A stretch of DNA of 30,780 bases from an uncultured Collinsella sp. (GCA_900550835.1 URTP01000004.1:1-30780); one strand, 5' to 3'; counted from the first letter of the stretch, positions 15,732 to 23,837 are shown. Translations and numbers: made by a program. Notes: generated by a model from the sequence alone, not told the origin.

Positions 15732-15935
15732 CCGTGGCTGCCTTGGAAGCCGAATGGATGCTCGTACCGTTATTCGGTTTCCCATGCAGCCACGGGCTCA
15801 AGAGATGACCCGAAGTCTTTCCGTCCAACGGATTTTGTGATCCGAAGAGGCGGAAGGATTGCAGATTGCACACCGCGGCGGCGCGTCTGGCCGAACGAGT
15901 CCCCATACCCTCGTTCGGTCAGGCGCGCCGCCGCG
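15732..15935. repeat. Cluster of three successive hairpins upstream of hisS
   Basis: The 304 bases between the MFS remnant and hisS hold no gene. Hairpin 1 (15732-15795): CCGTGGCTGC pairs with GCAGCCACGG, then a 3x3 internal loop, then GGAAGCCGAAT pairs with ATTCGGTTTCC, with a 16-base loop. Hairpin 2 (15814-15860): AGTCTTTCCG pairs with CGGAAGGATT with two wobbles, enclosing CGGAT/ATCCG. Hairpin 3 (15874-15935): 26-base arms with only two differences, both G-U in RNA, and a 10-base loop. None is followed by a T run, so they are not ordinary terminators. Confidence 0.8.
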
Positions 15936-15951
15936 TTGCTGCTTTGTGCCG

Positions 15952-15957
15952 TATAAT
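15952..15957 (+). promoter_or_regulatory. hisS -10 box
   Basis: A perfect TATAAT, 42 bases before the hisS ATG and 16 bases after hairpin 3 of the upstream cluster. No convincing -35 box stands at the usual distance, because that position falls in the hairpin arm. Confidence 0.55.
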
Positions 15958-15999
15958 GACCACTACCTATGACGCGATACAAAAGAAAGGTGTTTGCCC

Positions 16000-17313
16000 A
16001 TGCAGGCACAGAAGGCGGAGGGAACCCGCGACCTTATCGGCGCCGAGATGCGCGCCTGGCAAAAGATGCAGCAGATTGCGGCCGGCGTGTTCGAGCCGTT
16101 TGGTTTTAAACCCATCGAGACGCCCGCGATCGAGCAGGTGGACGTGTTTGTCCACGGTATCGGCCAGTCGACCGACGTCGTGCGCAAGGAAATGTTCCGC
16201 GTGTTCAGCGGTGCCAACCTGGAGCGCGTCTTTACCGAGGGCACCGACACCAAACTCAAGCCCAAGCAGCGCCTGGCCCTTCGTCCCGAGGGCACGGCCG
16301 GTGTGGTGCGTTCCGTCGTGGAGAACAACCTGGTGCCTCAGGGCTCCACGCCGTTTAAGGCCTATTACGCCGAGGCCATGTTCCGTGGCGAGCGTCCCCA
16401 GAAGGGTCGCCTGCGCCAGTTCCACCAGGTGGGCATCGAGTGGCTCGGCGCTCCCGATCCGGCTGCCGACGCCGAGTGCATCATCATGCTCATGGAGTTC
16501 TACAAGCGCCTGGGCTTCGACCTTTCCAAGCTCCGTCTGCTTATTAACTCGATGGGCGATGCGCAGTGCCGTCCGGCATACCGCGAGCAGGTCAAGCAGT
16601 TCATTCTCGGCCACGCCGACGAGATGTGCGACGAGTGCCGCGAGCGCGCCGAGCTCAACCCGTTGCGCGCCTTCGACTGCAAGAACGACCACTGCCGCGA
16701 GATCATGGCCGACGCCCCGCTGATGGGCGACAACCTGTGCGACGAGTGCCGCGAGCACTACGAGCAGGTCAAGCGCTATCTGGATGCGGCGGGTATCGAG
16801 TATGTCGAGGATCCCACCCTGGTGCGCGGCCTGGACTACTACACCCGTACCGTCTTTGAGGTCGAGGCTCCCGGCGCCGGTGTCGGCTCCATCGGTGGCG
16901 GCGGTCGCTATGACGGCTTGGTCGAGCTCGAGGGCGGCAAGCCCACGGCCGGCGTCGGCTTCGCCGTCGGTTTTGAGCGCGCCCTGCTGGCCCTGCAGGC
17001 CTTTGGCAGCGACCTGGGTGCCGAGGAGGTCCCGTGCGTCTACGTTGCCAGCGCCGGCAAGGAGCTGCGCCAGAACGTCTTTGCCATTACGCAGCAGCTT
17101 CGCGCCGCAGGGATCGTGACCGAGGCCGACTACCAGGGTCGTTCGCTCAAGGCCCAGTTTAAGCAGGCCGACAAGGTGGGCGCCAAGCTCATCCTGGTCC
17201 TGGGTGGCGACGAGCTTGCCGCCGGCAAGGTCAAGGTGCGCGACATGCAGAGTCACGACGAGGTTCTCGTCGATTTGACCAACGTGGTCGAGGCGGTTCG
17301 CGAGCGCCTATAG
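16000..17313 (+). CDS. hisS: Histidine-tRNA ligase
   Basis: A class II aminoacyl-tRNA synthetase of 437 residues that charges tRNA-His. The ATG at 16000 is preferred over the TTG at 15994 because GAAAGG (15985-15990) is well spaced for it. Motif 1 lies near the N-terminus (GFKPIETPAIE). Motif 2 is AMFRGERPQKGRLRQFHQVG. The histidine-specific HisA loop is LVRGLDYYTRTVFE, and motif 3 is GGGGRYDGLVELEGGKPTAGVGFAVGFERALL. A Cys-rich patch (CDECRERAELNPLRAFDCK) is common in bacterial HisRS. The C-terminal anticodon-binding domain starts at about residue 345 (VPCVYVASAGKELRQ). The frequent hisS-aspS pairing is not seen here: aspS lies about 6.6 kb downstream. Confidence 0.97.
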   Translation: MQAQKAEGTRDLIGAEMRAWQKMQQIAAGVFEPFGFKPIETPAIEQVDVFVHGIGQSTDVVRKEMFRVFSGANLERVFTEGTDTKLKPKQRLALRPEGTAGVVRSVVENNLVPQGSTPFKAYYAEAMFRGERPQKGRLRQFHQVGIEWLGAPDPAADAECIIMLMEFYKRLGFDLSKLRLLINSMGDAQCRPAYREQVKQFILGHADEMCDECRERAELNPLRAFDCKNDHCREIMADAPLMGDNLCDECREHYEQVKRYLDAAGIEYVEDPTLVRGLDYYTRTVFEVEAPGAGVGSIGGGGRYDGLVELEGGKPTAGVGFAVGFERALLALQAFGSDLGAEEVPCVYVASAGKELRQNVFAITQQLRAAGIVTEADYQGRSLKAQFKQADKVGAKLILVLGGDELAAGKVKVRDMQSHDEVLVDLTNVVEAVRERL

Positions 17314-17371
17314 CGCATGATTTTTGAGCTGCGGACCCGCTAACATGTCCCGCTCGCGGCGAGCGATTGTT

Positions 17372-17410
17372 ACGGGGGTGTTTCGCATTTATGCGGAATG
17401 CCCCCGTTTG
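17372..17410 (+). terminator. Probable terminator after hisS
   Basis: ACGGGGG (17372-17378) pairs with CCCCCGT (17401-17407). Inside it TTTCGCAT (17381-17388) pairs with ATGCGGAA (17391-17398) with one wobble. A short TTTG run follows. A smaller hairpin, CGCTCG-cgg-CGAGCG, lies just before it at 17351-17365. Confidence 0.65.
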
Positions 17411-17521
17411 CATATGCCGTCCACCGAGAAATACGACCATTTGGGGCAAAAAGCCTTGCAATGCAGAAAATACTTTTGTGTGGTAAAGCGCAATCAGCGT
17501 CGAAAGTTTTTGTCGAGTGCC

Positions 17522-17527
17522 TATAAT
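17522..17527 (+). promoter_or_regulatory. ppc -10 box
   Basis: A perfect TATAAT, 50 bases before the GTG start of ppc. The -35 region is poor in consensus. The expected transcript start would fall near 17534, giving a short leader with no evident structure. Confidence 0.55.
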
Positions 17528-17571
17528 AAATACCGCATGTTACGTGCATAGAAGGAGGAATGGGAGGAAAC

Positions 17572-20385
17572 GTGGCTGAGAACCTAAGCAACCAGTCTGT
17601 ACCCGAAGCCGCGGCGCGCGTCGCTGCCGTGGTCAACCGCCTCGTTAACCGAATCGGCTCGAATGCCGAATCCAAGGAGCGTCTCGCCGAGATCGAGATC
17701 CCCGAGGAGCTGCGCGACAATCTGGCGCTGTTCTTGCGCCTGGAGCGCCGTGTGCTTAGCGAGTATGATCCCGAGATCGCGGACCTGTTCGACAAGATTT
17801 TGACAGCCGAGATTGTGGCCAATGCCGGAAACCCCGGCGCCCGTGCTGCCGACGAGTCCGTCGACGAGCAGGGCGTGCCCACTGCCGACGAGCCCACCGC
17901 CGTGGCGTTTCGCGAGGTCGTTGATCTGATCGACAGTCTGCCGCTCGATAAGCAGCAGGTTATCGTCCGCGCCTTTACGAGCTTCTTCCATCTGGCAAAC
18001 CTGTCGGAGGAGAACTACCGCGTGGCGCAGCTGCGCGAGCGCGAGGCAGGTGCGTCGACCGATACCGAGGTCGATCCCGCCAACGAACTCACCGTCGCCT
18101 ATCACCAGTTGGTAAACGAGATGGGTGTCGAGGGCGCCAACGAGCTGCTCGGCAAGCTTGAGTTCCATCCCGTCTTTACCGCACATCCCACCGAGGCCCG
18201 TCGTAAGGCCGTCGAGGGCAAGATTCGCCGTATCTCCAACCTGCTGGAGGAGCGTCCGCGTCTGGGCGGCTCCGACCTGGTGGAGAACGAGCGCCATATG
18301 CTGCAGGAGATTGACGCCCTGGTGCGTACGAGCCCCATCGCGCTCAAGAAGCCCACGCCGGTCGAGGAAGCCGATACCATCATCGACATCTTCGATAACA
18401 CGCTGTTCGACGTCATTCCCGTCATCTATCGTCGTTTTGACGACTGGGTGCTGGGCGACAAGGCCGGTACCGTGCCGCCGCTGTGCCCGGCGTTCTTCCA
18501 TCCCGGCAGCTGGATCGGTTCCGACCGCGACGGTAACCCCAACGTCACCGCCAAGGTGAGCCGTGAGGTCGCCGCCAAGTATTTCACCCATATGGTGCTC
18601 AAGCTCGAGGACAAGTGCCGCCGCATCGGCCGCAACCTCACGCTCGAGGCCACCTACAGCAAGCCGTCTGCCGAGCTCATCAACCTGTGGAACCATCAGG
18701 TCGAGATGAGCACCCAGTACACGGCACGCGCCGAGCTGATCTCCGAGCACGAGCCGCATCGCGCCGTCATGCTCGTCATGGCAGACCGACTCAACGCCAC
18801 CGTCCGTCGCATCACCGACACCATGTACCACAGCGCCGATGAATTCCTGGAGGACCTGCGCGTCGTCCAGCGCTCGCTGGCCGCCTGCGGTGCCGTCCGT
18901 GCTGCCTACGGCCCGGTCCAGACCATCATCTGGCAGGTTGAGTCCTTCGGCTTCCATATGGTCGAGATGGAGTTCCGTCAGCACTCCGTGGTGCACGCCC
19001 GCGCCCTCAAGGATATCCACGAGAACGGTATCCATGGCGACCTGCAGCCCATGACGCGCGAGGTCATCGATACCTTCCGCGCTATCGGCTCCATCCAGAA
19101 GCGCTACGGCAAGAAGATGGCGCACCGCTACATCATCTCGTTCACCAAGAGCGCCCAGCATGTGGCCGACGTCTTTGAGCTTGCCCACCTGTCCTTTGCA
19201 CACGAGGAGGATGTCCCCGAGCTCGACGTGATCCCGCTGTTTGAGCAGCTCGAGGACCTCGAGGGCTGCGTCGACGTGCTCGACCAGATGCTTACGCTGC
19301 CCGTGGTGCAAAAGCGCCTTGCCCAGACCAACCGCCGCATGGAGGTCATGCTGGGCTATTCCGACTCCTCCAAGGACGCCGGTCCTACCACGGCCATGCT
19401 CGCGCTGCACTCCGCGCAGGAGCGCATCGCCAAGTGGGCCGAGAAAAACGATATCGACTTGGTGCTCATGCACGGTCGCGGCGGTGCCGTGGGCCGTGGC
19501 GGCGGCCCGGCCAACAAGGCCGTGCTGGCGCAGCCCAAGGGTTCGGTCAACTGCTTCTTTAAGCTCACCGAGCAGGGCGAGGTCATCTTTGCCCGTTACG
19601 GCAACCGCACGCTGGCACAGCGCCATGTTGAGTCCGTTGCCGCCGCAACGCTTTTGCAGTCGGCCCCGAGTGTCGAGAAGACCAACACCGAGACCACGCA
19701 GAAGTTCTGGGATATGGCCGACAAGCTCAACGCTGCAAGCCACGAGCGCTATCTGGACCTGCTGAACACCGAGGACTTTACACCGTGGTTCTCGACCGTG
19801 ACGCCGCTGACCGAGGTCGGTCTGCTGCCGATCGGCTCGCGTCCTGCGAAGCGCGGCTTGGGTGCCAAGTCGCTCGACGACCTGCGTACCATTCCGTGGA
19901 TCTTCAGCTGGAGCCAGGCGCGCATCAATCTGGCCGCCTGGTACGGCCTGGGTACCGCCTGCGAGCAGTTTGGCGATCTGGACCAGCTTAAGGCTGCCTA
20001 CCAGGAGTGGCCGTTCTTCCGCACCTTTATCGACAACATCGAGATGTCGATCGCCAAGACCGACCAGCGCATCGCCAAGATGTACCTGCACCTGGGCGAT
20101 CGCCAGGATCTGTCCAAGAAGGTCTTCACCGAGATGCAGCTCACGCGTAAGTGGGTCCTTGCCATCGTCGGTGACGAGTGGCCGCTGCAGCGTCGTCGCG
20201 TGCTCGGCTGCGCCGTCCGTGTGCGTAACCCCTACGTTGACGCCCTGTCAATCGCCCAGGTCCGCGCCCTACGCGAGGTGCGCATGAACCAGGACGAGAT
20301 GGCCGAGGAGAAGAAGGCCGAGTACATGAGCCTGATTCTTTCGACTGTGACCGGCGTCTCGGCAGGATTGCAGAACACGGGGTAA
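17572..20385 (+). CDS. ppc: Phosphoenolpyruvate carboxylase
   Basis: Adds bicarbonate to phosphoenolpyruvate to make oxaloacetate, refilling C4 acids, which suits a fermentative gut anaerobe. It is about 937 residues, close to the roughly 883-950 of bacterial enzymes. Signature motifs are TAHPTEARRKAVEGKI with the catalytic His, GSWIGSDRDGNPNVTAKV, EFRQHSVVHARALKDI, GYSDSSKDAGPTTAMLALH, the PEP-binding loop MHGRGGAVGRGGGP, GSRPAKRGLGAKSLDDLRTI with IPWIFSWSQAR, and the terminal LQNTG, whose last residues close the allosteric/active-site region. The start is ambiguous: GTG 17572 follows GGGAGGAAAC with a short spacer, and ATG 17560 has GGAGG too close, so GTG is favoured by a small margin. The gene has its own -10 box and a strong terminator. 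Confidence 0.96.
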   Translation: MAENLSNQSVPEAAARVAAVVNRLVNRIGSNAESKERLAEIEIPEELRDNLALFLRLERRVLSEYDPEIADLFDKILTAEIVANAGNPGARAADESVDEQGVPTADEPTAVAFREVVDLIDSLPLDKQQVIVRAFTSFFHLANLSEENYRVAQLREREAGASTDTEVDPANELTVAYHQLVNEMGVEGANELLGKLEFHPVFTAHPTEARRKAVEGKIRRISNLLEERPRLGGSDLVENERHMLQEIDALVRTSPIALKKPTPVEEADTIIDIFDNTLFDVIPVIYRRFDDWVLGDKAGTVPPLCPAFFHPGSWIGSDRDGNPNVTAKVSREVAAKYFTHMVLKLEDKCRRIGRNLTLEATYSKPSAELINLWNHQVEMSTQYTARAELISEHEPHRAVMLVMADRLNATVRRITDTMYHSADEFLEDLRVVQRSLAACGAVRAAYGPVQTIIWQVESFGFHMVEMEFRQHSVVHARALKDIHENGIHGDLQPMTREVIDTFRAIGSIQKRYGKKMAHRYIISFTKSAQHVADVFELAHLSFAHEEDVPELDVIPLFEQLEDLEGCVDVLDQMLTLPVVQKRLAQTNRRMEVMLGYSDSSKDAGPTTAMLALHSAQERIAKWAEKNDIDLVLMHGRGGAVGRGGGPANKAVLAQPKGSVNCFFKLTEQGEVIFARYGNRTLAQRHVESVAAATLLQSAPSVEKTNTETTQKFWDMADKLNAASHERYLDLLNTEDFTPWFSTVTPLTEVGLLPIGSRPAKRGLGAKSLDDLRTIPWIFSWSQARINLAAWYGLGTACEQFGDLDQLKAAYQEWPFFRTFIDNIEMSIAKTDQRIAKMYLHLGDRQDLSKKVFTEMQLTRKWVLAIVGDEWPLQRRRVLGCAVRVRNPYVDALSIAQVRALREVRMNQDEMAEEKKAEYMSLILSTVTGVSAGLQNTG

Positions 20386-20447
20386 TCGATAGCCCTGTAG
20401 TCGTCCGGGCCCGCCATCAGCTTACTTTTAGGCACGTCCTCGGACAT

Positions 20448-20492
20448 GCAAGAAGCCCTCGCTGCGCACTTCGTGCGGCGAGGGCTTCTTGC
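20448..20492 (+). terminator. Strong hairpin terminator after ppc
   Basis: GCAAGAAGCCCTCGC (20448-20462) pairs perfectly with GCGAGGGCTTCTTGC (20478-20492). Inside it CGCAC pairs with GTGCG around a TTC loop. The T run is carried within the stem's right arm (CTTCTTGC). By symmetry it could also stop minus-strand transcripts coming from tetR. Confidence 0.75.
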
Positions 20493-20599
20493 GTCCTGCG
20501 GAGTGCGGCGGAAAGATAACCTATGCCGGACCCTGCGGGAATCCAGTTGCGTTCGAACAAGCAACCAACATATATATCTGAATTTGGATGTGGTGGGCA

Positions 20600-20673
20600 C
20601 TTTGTTGTTAGGCGCTTTGAGGTGCGAGTGACACTTTGGGATGCGTGGCGCCTTGGGGTGGGGCGATGCTTTG
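20600..20673. repeat. Degenerate short tandem repeat between ppc and tetR
   Basis: A G/T-rich stretch in which CTTTG-G-type words (CTTTG, or CCTTG once) recur at 20600, 20615, 20634, 20651 and 20669, a spacing of 15-19 bases, often preceded by GGCG and followed by GGGATG or GGGGTG. There is no open reading frame of note. The rest of the 303-base gap holds the ppc terminator and featureless sequence. Confidence 0.4.
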
Positions 20674-20688
20674 GGATGAGCTTCTTAC

Positions 20689-21228
20689 TTAGTTGAAGAG
20701 GGGCTTAATGGCTGATAGGTAGTCTTTGGCTACGTCCTCTTTTGGGGCTTGGAAGTTGTGCCAGGCCCACCATTGGACCATTCCTACGAAGCTTGAGGCT
20801 ATGTGGTGTAGTAGGAAGCTTCGGTCCATGGTGGCGGCGGGGCCGTTTGGGTCGGTAGGGACGGTTTCGGCTGCTCGTGACATGATGGTCTTGCGTAAGC
20901 AGTCAGCGAAGACGCGTGAGCCGGCACCGGCTACGAGGGCTCGAACGCCCTGACGGCGTTCCCAGAGGTTGTTGAGGATATGCTCGACCTGCACGAGTGG
21001 GTCGTCGAGCGGTGTGCCATCGTCGTCGAGAGCGTGGGTGCAGATGTCGCTCACGAGCTCGGACAGTAGGTCGTCTTTGCTCTTAAAGAGACCGTAGAAT
21101 GTCGCGCGGCCTACGTGAGCGCGCGCGATGATGTCGCCGACGGTGATCTTGCTGTAGTCCTCCTCGCGCAGGAGCTCGGAGAATGCTGCGACGATGGCGG
21201 CGCGGCTTTTTTCCTTGCGGGCATCCAT
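20689..21228 (-). CDS. TetR/AcrR-family transcriptional regulator
   Basis: A 179-residue DNA-binding repressor. The N-terminal helix-turn-helix is plain: ITVGDIIARAHVGRATFYGLFKSKDDLL at about residues 28-55. The C-terminal ligand and dimer domain ends with HHIASSFVGMVQWWAWHNFQ, a Trp-rich helix seen in TetR proteins with a TetR_C_7/8-like end. The ATG starts 2 bases after the larC stop with only a weak ribosome site inside the larC end, so it is probably the last, translationally coupled gene of the larB-larC operon. It may regulate that operon or a distant target. A candidate operator is the long inverted repeat at 22992-23025. The inducer is unknown. Confidence 0.9.
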   Translation of the reverse strand: MDARKEKSRAAIVAAFSELLREEDYSKITVGDIIARAHVGRATFYGLFKSKDDLLSELVSDICTHALDDDGTPLDDPLVQVEHILNNLWERRQGVRALVAGAGSRVFADCLRKTIMSRAAETVPTDPNGPAATMDRSFLLHHIASSFVGMVQWWAWHNFQAPKEDVAKDYLSAIKPLFN

Positions 21229-21230
21229 GG

Positions 21231-22154
21231 CTATGCGTCCGCGTGAACGAGCAGGCAGCGGAGCGTACCGGAGCAGCCCTCGTAGGGGCGCTTACCGGCG
21301 CCGTAGCCGACGGCCTCGATGCGGTAGCGGGCTGGCAGGTGCTCGGACATGCGCAGTGCGGCGACGATGGCGGCACCCGTGGGCGTCACGAGCTCGCCGG
21401 CGACCGGTGCAGGCGTGAGGGCGATATTGCCCGCCTGGCACAGGTTGACGACAGCGGGGACGGGAATGGGCATGAGGCCGTGGGCACAGTGGATGGTACC
21501 GTGACCCTCGGAGAGCGACTCAACCACGATGTTCTCAATACCCAGGTCATCGAGGCAGATGGCGACGGAGCAGACGTCGACGATGGAATCGACGGCGCCC
21601 ACCTCGTGGAACATGACGGTCTCGGGCGTTTTGCCGTGAGCCTTGGCCTCGGCAGCGGCGAGCGCGGTAAAGATGGCGAGGGCGCGACGCTTGGCGCCAT
21701 CGCTTAACTGCGAGCCATCGATGATGGCGGTGACGTCCGCCAAAGAACGGTGGTGATGGTGGTGGGCGTGATGGTGACCCTCGTGGCCATGACCGTGAGC
21801 CTCATGGTCATGCTCGTGGCAGTGTTCGTGTTCGTGCTCGTCATGGTCATGATGGTGGTGCTCATGCTCATGCTCATGCATATGCTCGACAGCTGCTTCG
21901 TTGCCGTAGAGCCAGGCCATATCGTGATCGTGGTTCTCGAGCTCCTCTGCAAGCTGGACGTCGAAATCGCAGGCGTCGATGCCATGCTTGCTTACGCGTG
22001 TGACGGCGATCGTAAAGCCGTCGACCGGCAGCGTGGCGAGCTGCTCGCGCAGGTGCTCCTCGCTGGCGCCTAGGTCGAGCAGGGCCGCGACGGTCATATC
22101 GCCGCTGATGCCCGAGGTGCCGTCGATGATAAGCGTGCGCTGATGATTGGACAT
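21231..22154 (-). CDS. larC: Nickel-pincer cofactor biosynthesis protein LarC, LarC1 part only
   Basis: LarC inserts nickel into the pyridinium-dithiocarboxylate precursor to form the nickel-pincer nucleotide cofactor of lactate racemase-type enzymes. This 307-residue product opens with the LarC1 signature DGTSGISGDMTVAALLDLGA. It then has a His-rich segment (about residues 75-136) with about 28 histidines, a likely nickel store or capture loop. FHEVGAVDSIVDVCSVAICLD, PIPVPAVVNL and ELVTPTGAAIVAAL follow, and it ends soon after GYGAGKRPYEG. Complete LarC proteins are about 400 residues or more and continue into a LarC2 domain that binds CTP; in Lactiplantibacillus the two parts are joined by a programmed frameshift. 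No LarC2 sequence is seen downstream, where tetR begins at once. The ribosome site AAGGAGCATTCC is strong. Confidence 0.88.
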   Translation of the reverse strand: MSNHQRTLIIDGTSGISGDMTVAALLDLGASEEHLREQLATLPVDGFTIAVTRVSKHGIDACDFDVQLAEELENHDHDMAWLYGNEAAVEHMHEHEHEHHHHDHDEHEHEHCHEHDHEAHGHGHEGHHHAHHHHHRSLADVTAIIDGSQLSDGAKRRALAIFTALAAAEAKAHGKTPETVMFHEVGAVDSIVDVCSVAICLDDLGIENIVVESLSEGHGTIHCAHGLMPIPVPAVVNLCQAGNIALTPAPVAGELVTPTGAAIVAALRMSEHLPARYRIEAVGYGAGKRPYEGCSGTLRCLLVHADA

Positions 22155-22164
22155 GGAATGCTCC

Positions 22165-22947
22165 TTAACGGGCGCAGGGCGTGCCGGCGCTCAGATGATT
22201 GATAAGACTTGCCTGGTAGGCGGCACCAAAGCCGTTGTCGATGTTGACGACCGAAACGCCGCTGGCGCAGGAGTTGAGCATGGCGAGCAGCGCGGCTACG
22301 CCACCAAAGCTCGCGCCGTAACCCACGCTGGTGGGAACGGCTATGACCGGACAGCTTACCAGGCCGCCGACAACGCTCGCCAGTGCGCCCTCCATGCCGG
22401 CAATGGCGATGACCACCTGTGCCTGGGCAAGTTCCTCGGCATGCGCGAGCAGACGGTGCAGGCCAGCGACACCCACGTCGTAGAGGCGGTCGACCTCGTT
22501 GCCATAGAACTCGGCCGTCAACGCGGCTTCTTCGGCGACGGGCAGGTCGCTCGTGCCGGCGCAGGCGACGACGATGCGTCCGTTGCCGGTGGGGGAGGGC
22601 TTGCCGCCCACGAGGGCGAGCTGTGCGTCCGGGACATATCCCAGGTCGATGCCGTTGCCAAGAAGCTCAGCGGTGCGCGCGGCTTTTTCGGCATCCAGGC
22701 GCGTGACCAGGATGCGCTCCTGGCCGGCATCGCGCAGTGCTTCGATAATGGCGGCAATCTGATCGGCGGTTTTACCGGCCCCGTAGACAACCTCGCCGGC
22801 CCCCTGGCGCACCCCGCGCGAAAGATCGAGCTGCGCAAAGCCCAAATCGGCGGTCGGAGCCGTTTGGATGCGCGTGAGGGCGTCGGCAGGGGTGACTGCT
22901 CCGCCGGCAACATCGCTCAGCAATTGCTCAAGATCTCGCTTATCCAT
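22165..22947 (-). CDS. larB: Pyridinium-3,5-biscarboxylate mononucleotide synthase LarB
   Basis: LarB carboxylates and hydrolyses nicotinic acid adenine dinucleotide in the first step of nickel-pincer cofactor synthesis. The product has 260 residues. The ATG at 22947 is preferred over the GTG at 22980 because GAAGGGAAC is correctly spaced before it. The N-terminal half includes DLGFAQLDLSRGVRQGAGEVVYGAGKT, with the typical D..R..R.G..E.(V/I)(Y/F)...K core. The C-terminal half is the PurE-like carboxylase fold, with VVACAGTSDLPVAEEAALTA, RLYDVGVAGLHRLL, AIAGMEGALASVVGGLV and PTSVGYGASFGGVAALL. larC begins 10 bases after its stop. Neither larE (sulfur transfer) nor larA (racemase) is in the window, so the pathway would depend on genes elsewhere. 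Confidence 0.93.
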   Translation of the reverse strand: MDKRDLEQLLSDVAGGAVTPADALTRIQTAPTADLGFAQLDLSRGVRQGAGEVVYGAGKTADQIAAIIEALRDAGQERILVTRLDAEKAARTAELLGNGIDLGYVPDAQLALVGGKPSPTGNGRIVVACAGTSDLPVAEEAALTAEFYGNEVDRLYDVGVAGLHRLLAHAEELAQAQVVIAIAGMEGALASVVGGLVSCPVIAVPTSVGYGASFGGVAALLAMLNSCASGVSVVNIDNGFGAAYQASLINHLSAGTPCAR

Positions 22948-22991
22948 ATATGTTCCCTTCGACGGCGCAAAGTCTAGCACTCAAAGGGTAT

Positions 22992-23025
22992 GTTTCCGAA
23001 CACTAAGACAAAATTGTTCGGAAAC
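22992..23025. promoter_or_regulatory. Long inverted repeat, candidate operator upstream of larB
   Basis: GTTTCCGAACA (22992-23002) and TGTTCGGAAAC (23015-23025) are perfect 11-base arms separated by 12 bases, in the gap between serB and larB, 44 bases before the larB start. The geometry suits two dimeric sites or a hairpin. GGAAAC/GTTTCC ends also mark the repeat units at 25841-26010, so it could instead be a member of that repeat family. Confidence 0.55.
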
Positions 23026-23061
23026 TATAGGACAGACTGATTCAATTGTTAGACGGATCGA

Positions 23062-23697
23062 CTAGTCGCGCAGGATGATGTCCATGGCGAGCATCAGGTT
23101 GCGCTCGTCGATGGCAAACGGGGCGGCCTCGCGCGTCTTGGGCTTGGCGCAAAACGCGATGCCCGTGCCCGCGGCCTGAATCATGGGGATGTCGTTGGCG
23201 CCGTCGCCGATTGCGACGGTGTGGGCCATATCGACGCCGCACTCAACTGCCCAATCTAGCAGCTGGATGAGCTTGGACTCCTTGGTTACAATGTCTGCCG
23301 CCAGCTTGCCGGTGAGCTTGCTGTCCATGACTTCCAGGCGGTTGGCCAGGCAAAAATCGATGCCCGCGGCGGCCACGATCTTATCGGCGACCCCGTGAAA
23401 GCCGCCGCTTACCACGCCGACCTTCCAGCCCTTGCTGTGTGCCGAGCGCACAAGCTCCAGCGCGCCGGGGGTAAACGTCACGCGCTCAAAGGTGCGCTCG
23501 AACACACTCTTGTCCAAGCCGGCAAGCAGCCCCACGCGCTCCTCGAGCGCCTGCTTAAAGTCGAGCTCGCCGCGCATGGCGCGTTCGGTGATTTGTGCAA
23601 CTTGCTCGCCCACGCCGGCTTCCTCGCCCAACAGGTCGATGACCTCCTGGTTGATGAGCGTGGAGTCGATATCCATAACGATGAGGCGTGCAGTCAT
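23062..23697 (-). CDS. serB: Phosphoserine phosphatase
   Basis: Removes phosphate from O-phosphoserine, the last step of L-serine synthesis. It is a 211-residue HAD-superfamily enzyme. The ATG at 23697 follows GAAAGG at good distance; longer upstream reading adds no family motif. HAD motif I is MDIDSTLI (nucleophile Asp9, Asp11), motif II is VVSGGF, and motif IV is GDGANDIPMI. A cap domain at about residues 20-70 contains ERAMRGELDF and the Arg/Glu that recognise phosphoserine, and LEERVGLLAGL is typical of SerB. The N-terminal ACT-like extension of the E. coli protein is absent. It lies upstream of larB on the same strand, but the 114-base gap and the inverted repeat suggest separate control. 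It is divergent from aspS. Confidence 0.94.
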   Translation of the reverse strand: MTARLIVMDIDSTLINQEVIDLLGEEAGVGEQVAQITERAMRGELDFKQALEERVGLLAGLDKSVFERTFERVTFTPGALELVRSAHSKGWKVGVVSGGFHGVADKIVAAAGIDFCLANRLEVMDSKLTGKLAADIVTKESKLIQLLDWAVECGVDMAHTVAIGDGANDIPMIQAAGTGIAFCAKPKTREAAPFAIDERNLMLAMDIILRD

Positions 23698-23837
23698 GGC
23701 GGGCCTTTCCGAGTGCAGTTGTATTGGGGCACATTGTCGCACGTGGCGCGCGTCGGCGACGGCCACGGTGCGTCAATTGTTTCGTCTCCGTCAAGTCTTT
23801 GGGCAGGAGCTACTTTTTCGCGGCACATCGACGCAGG

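Noticed and set aside
15696..15993. Small protein genes in the hairpin-rich gap before hisS
   Set aside because: Open frames there run through the palindromes, have no ribosome sites and encode no recognisable protein.
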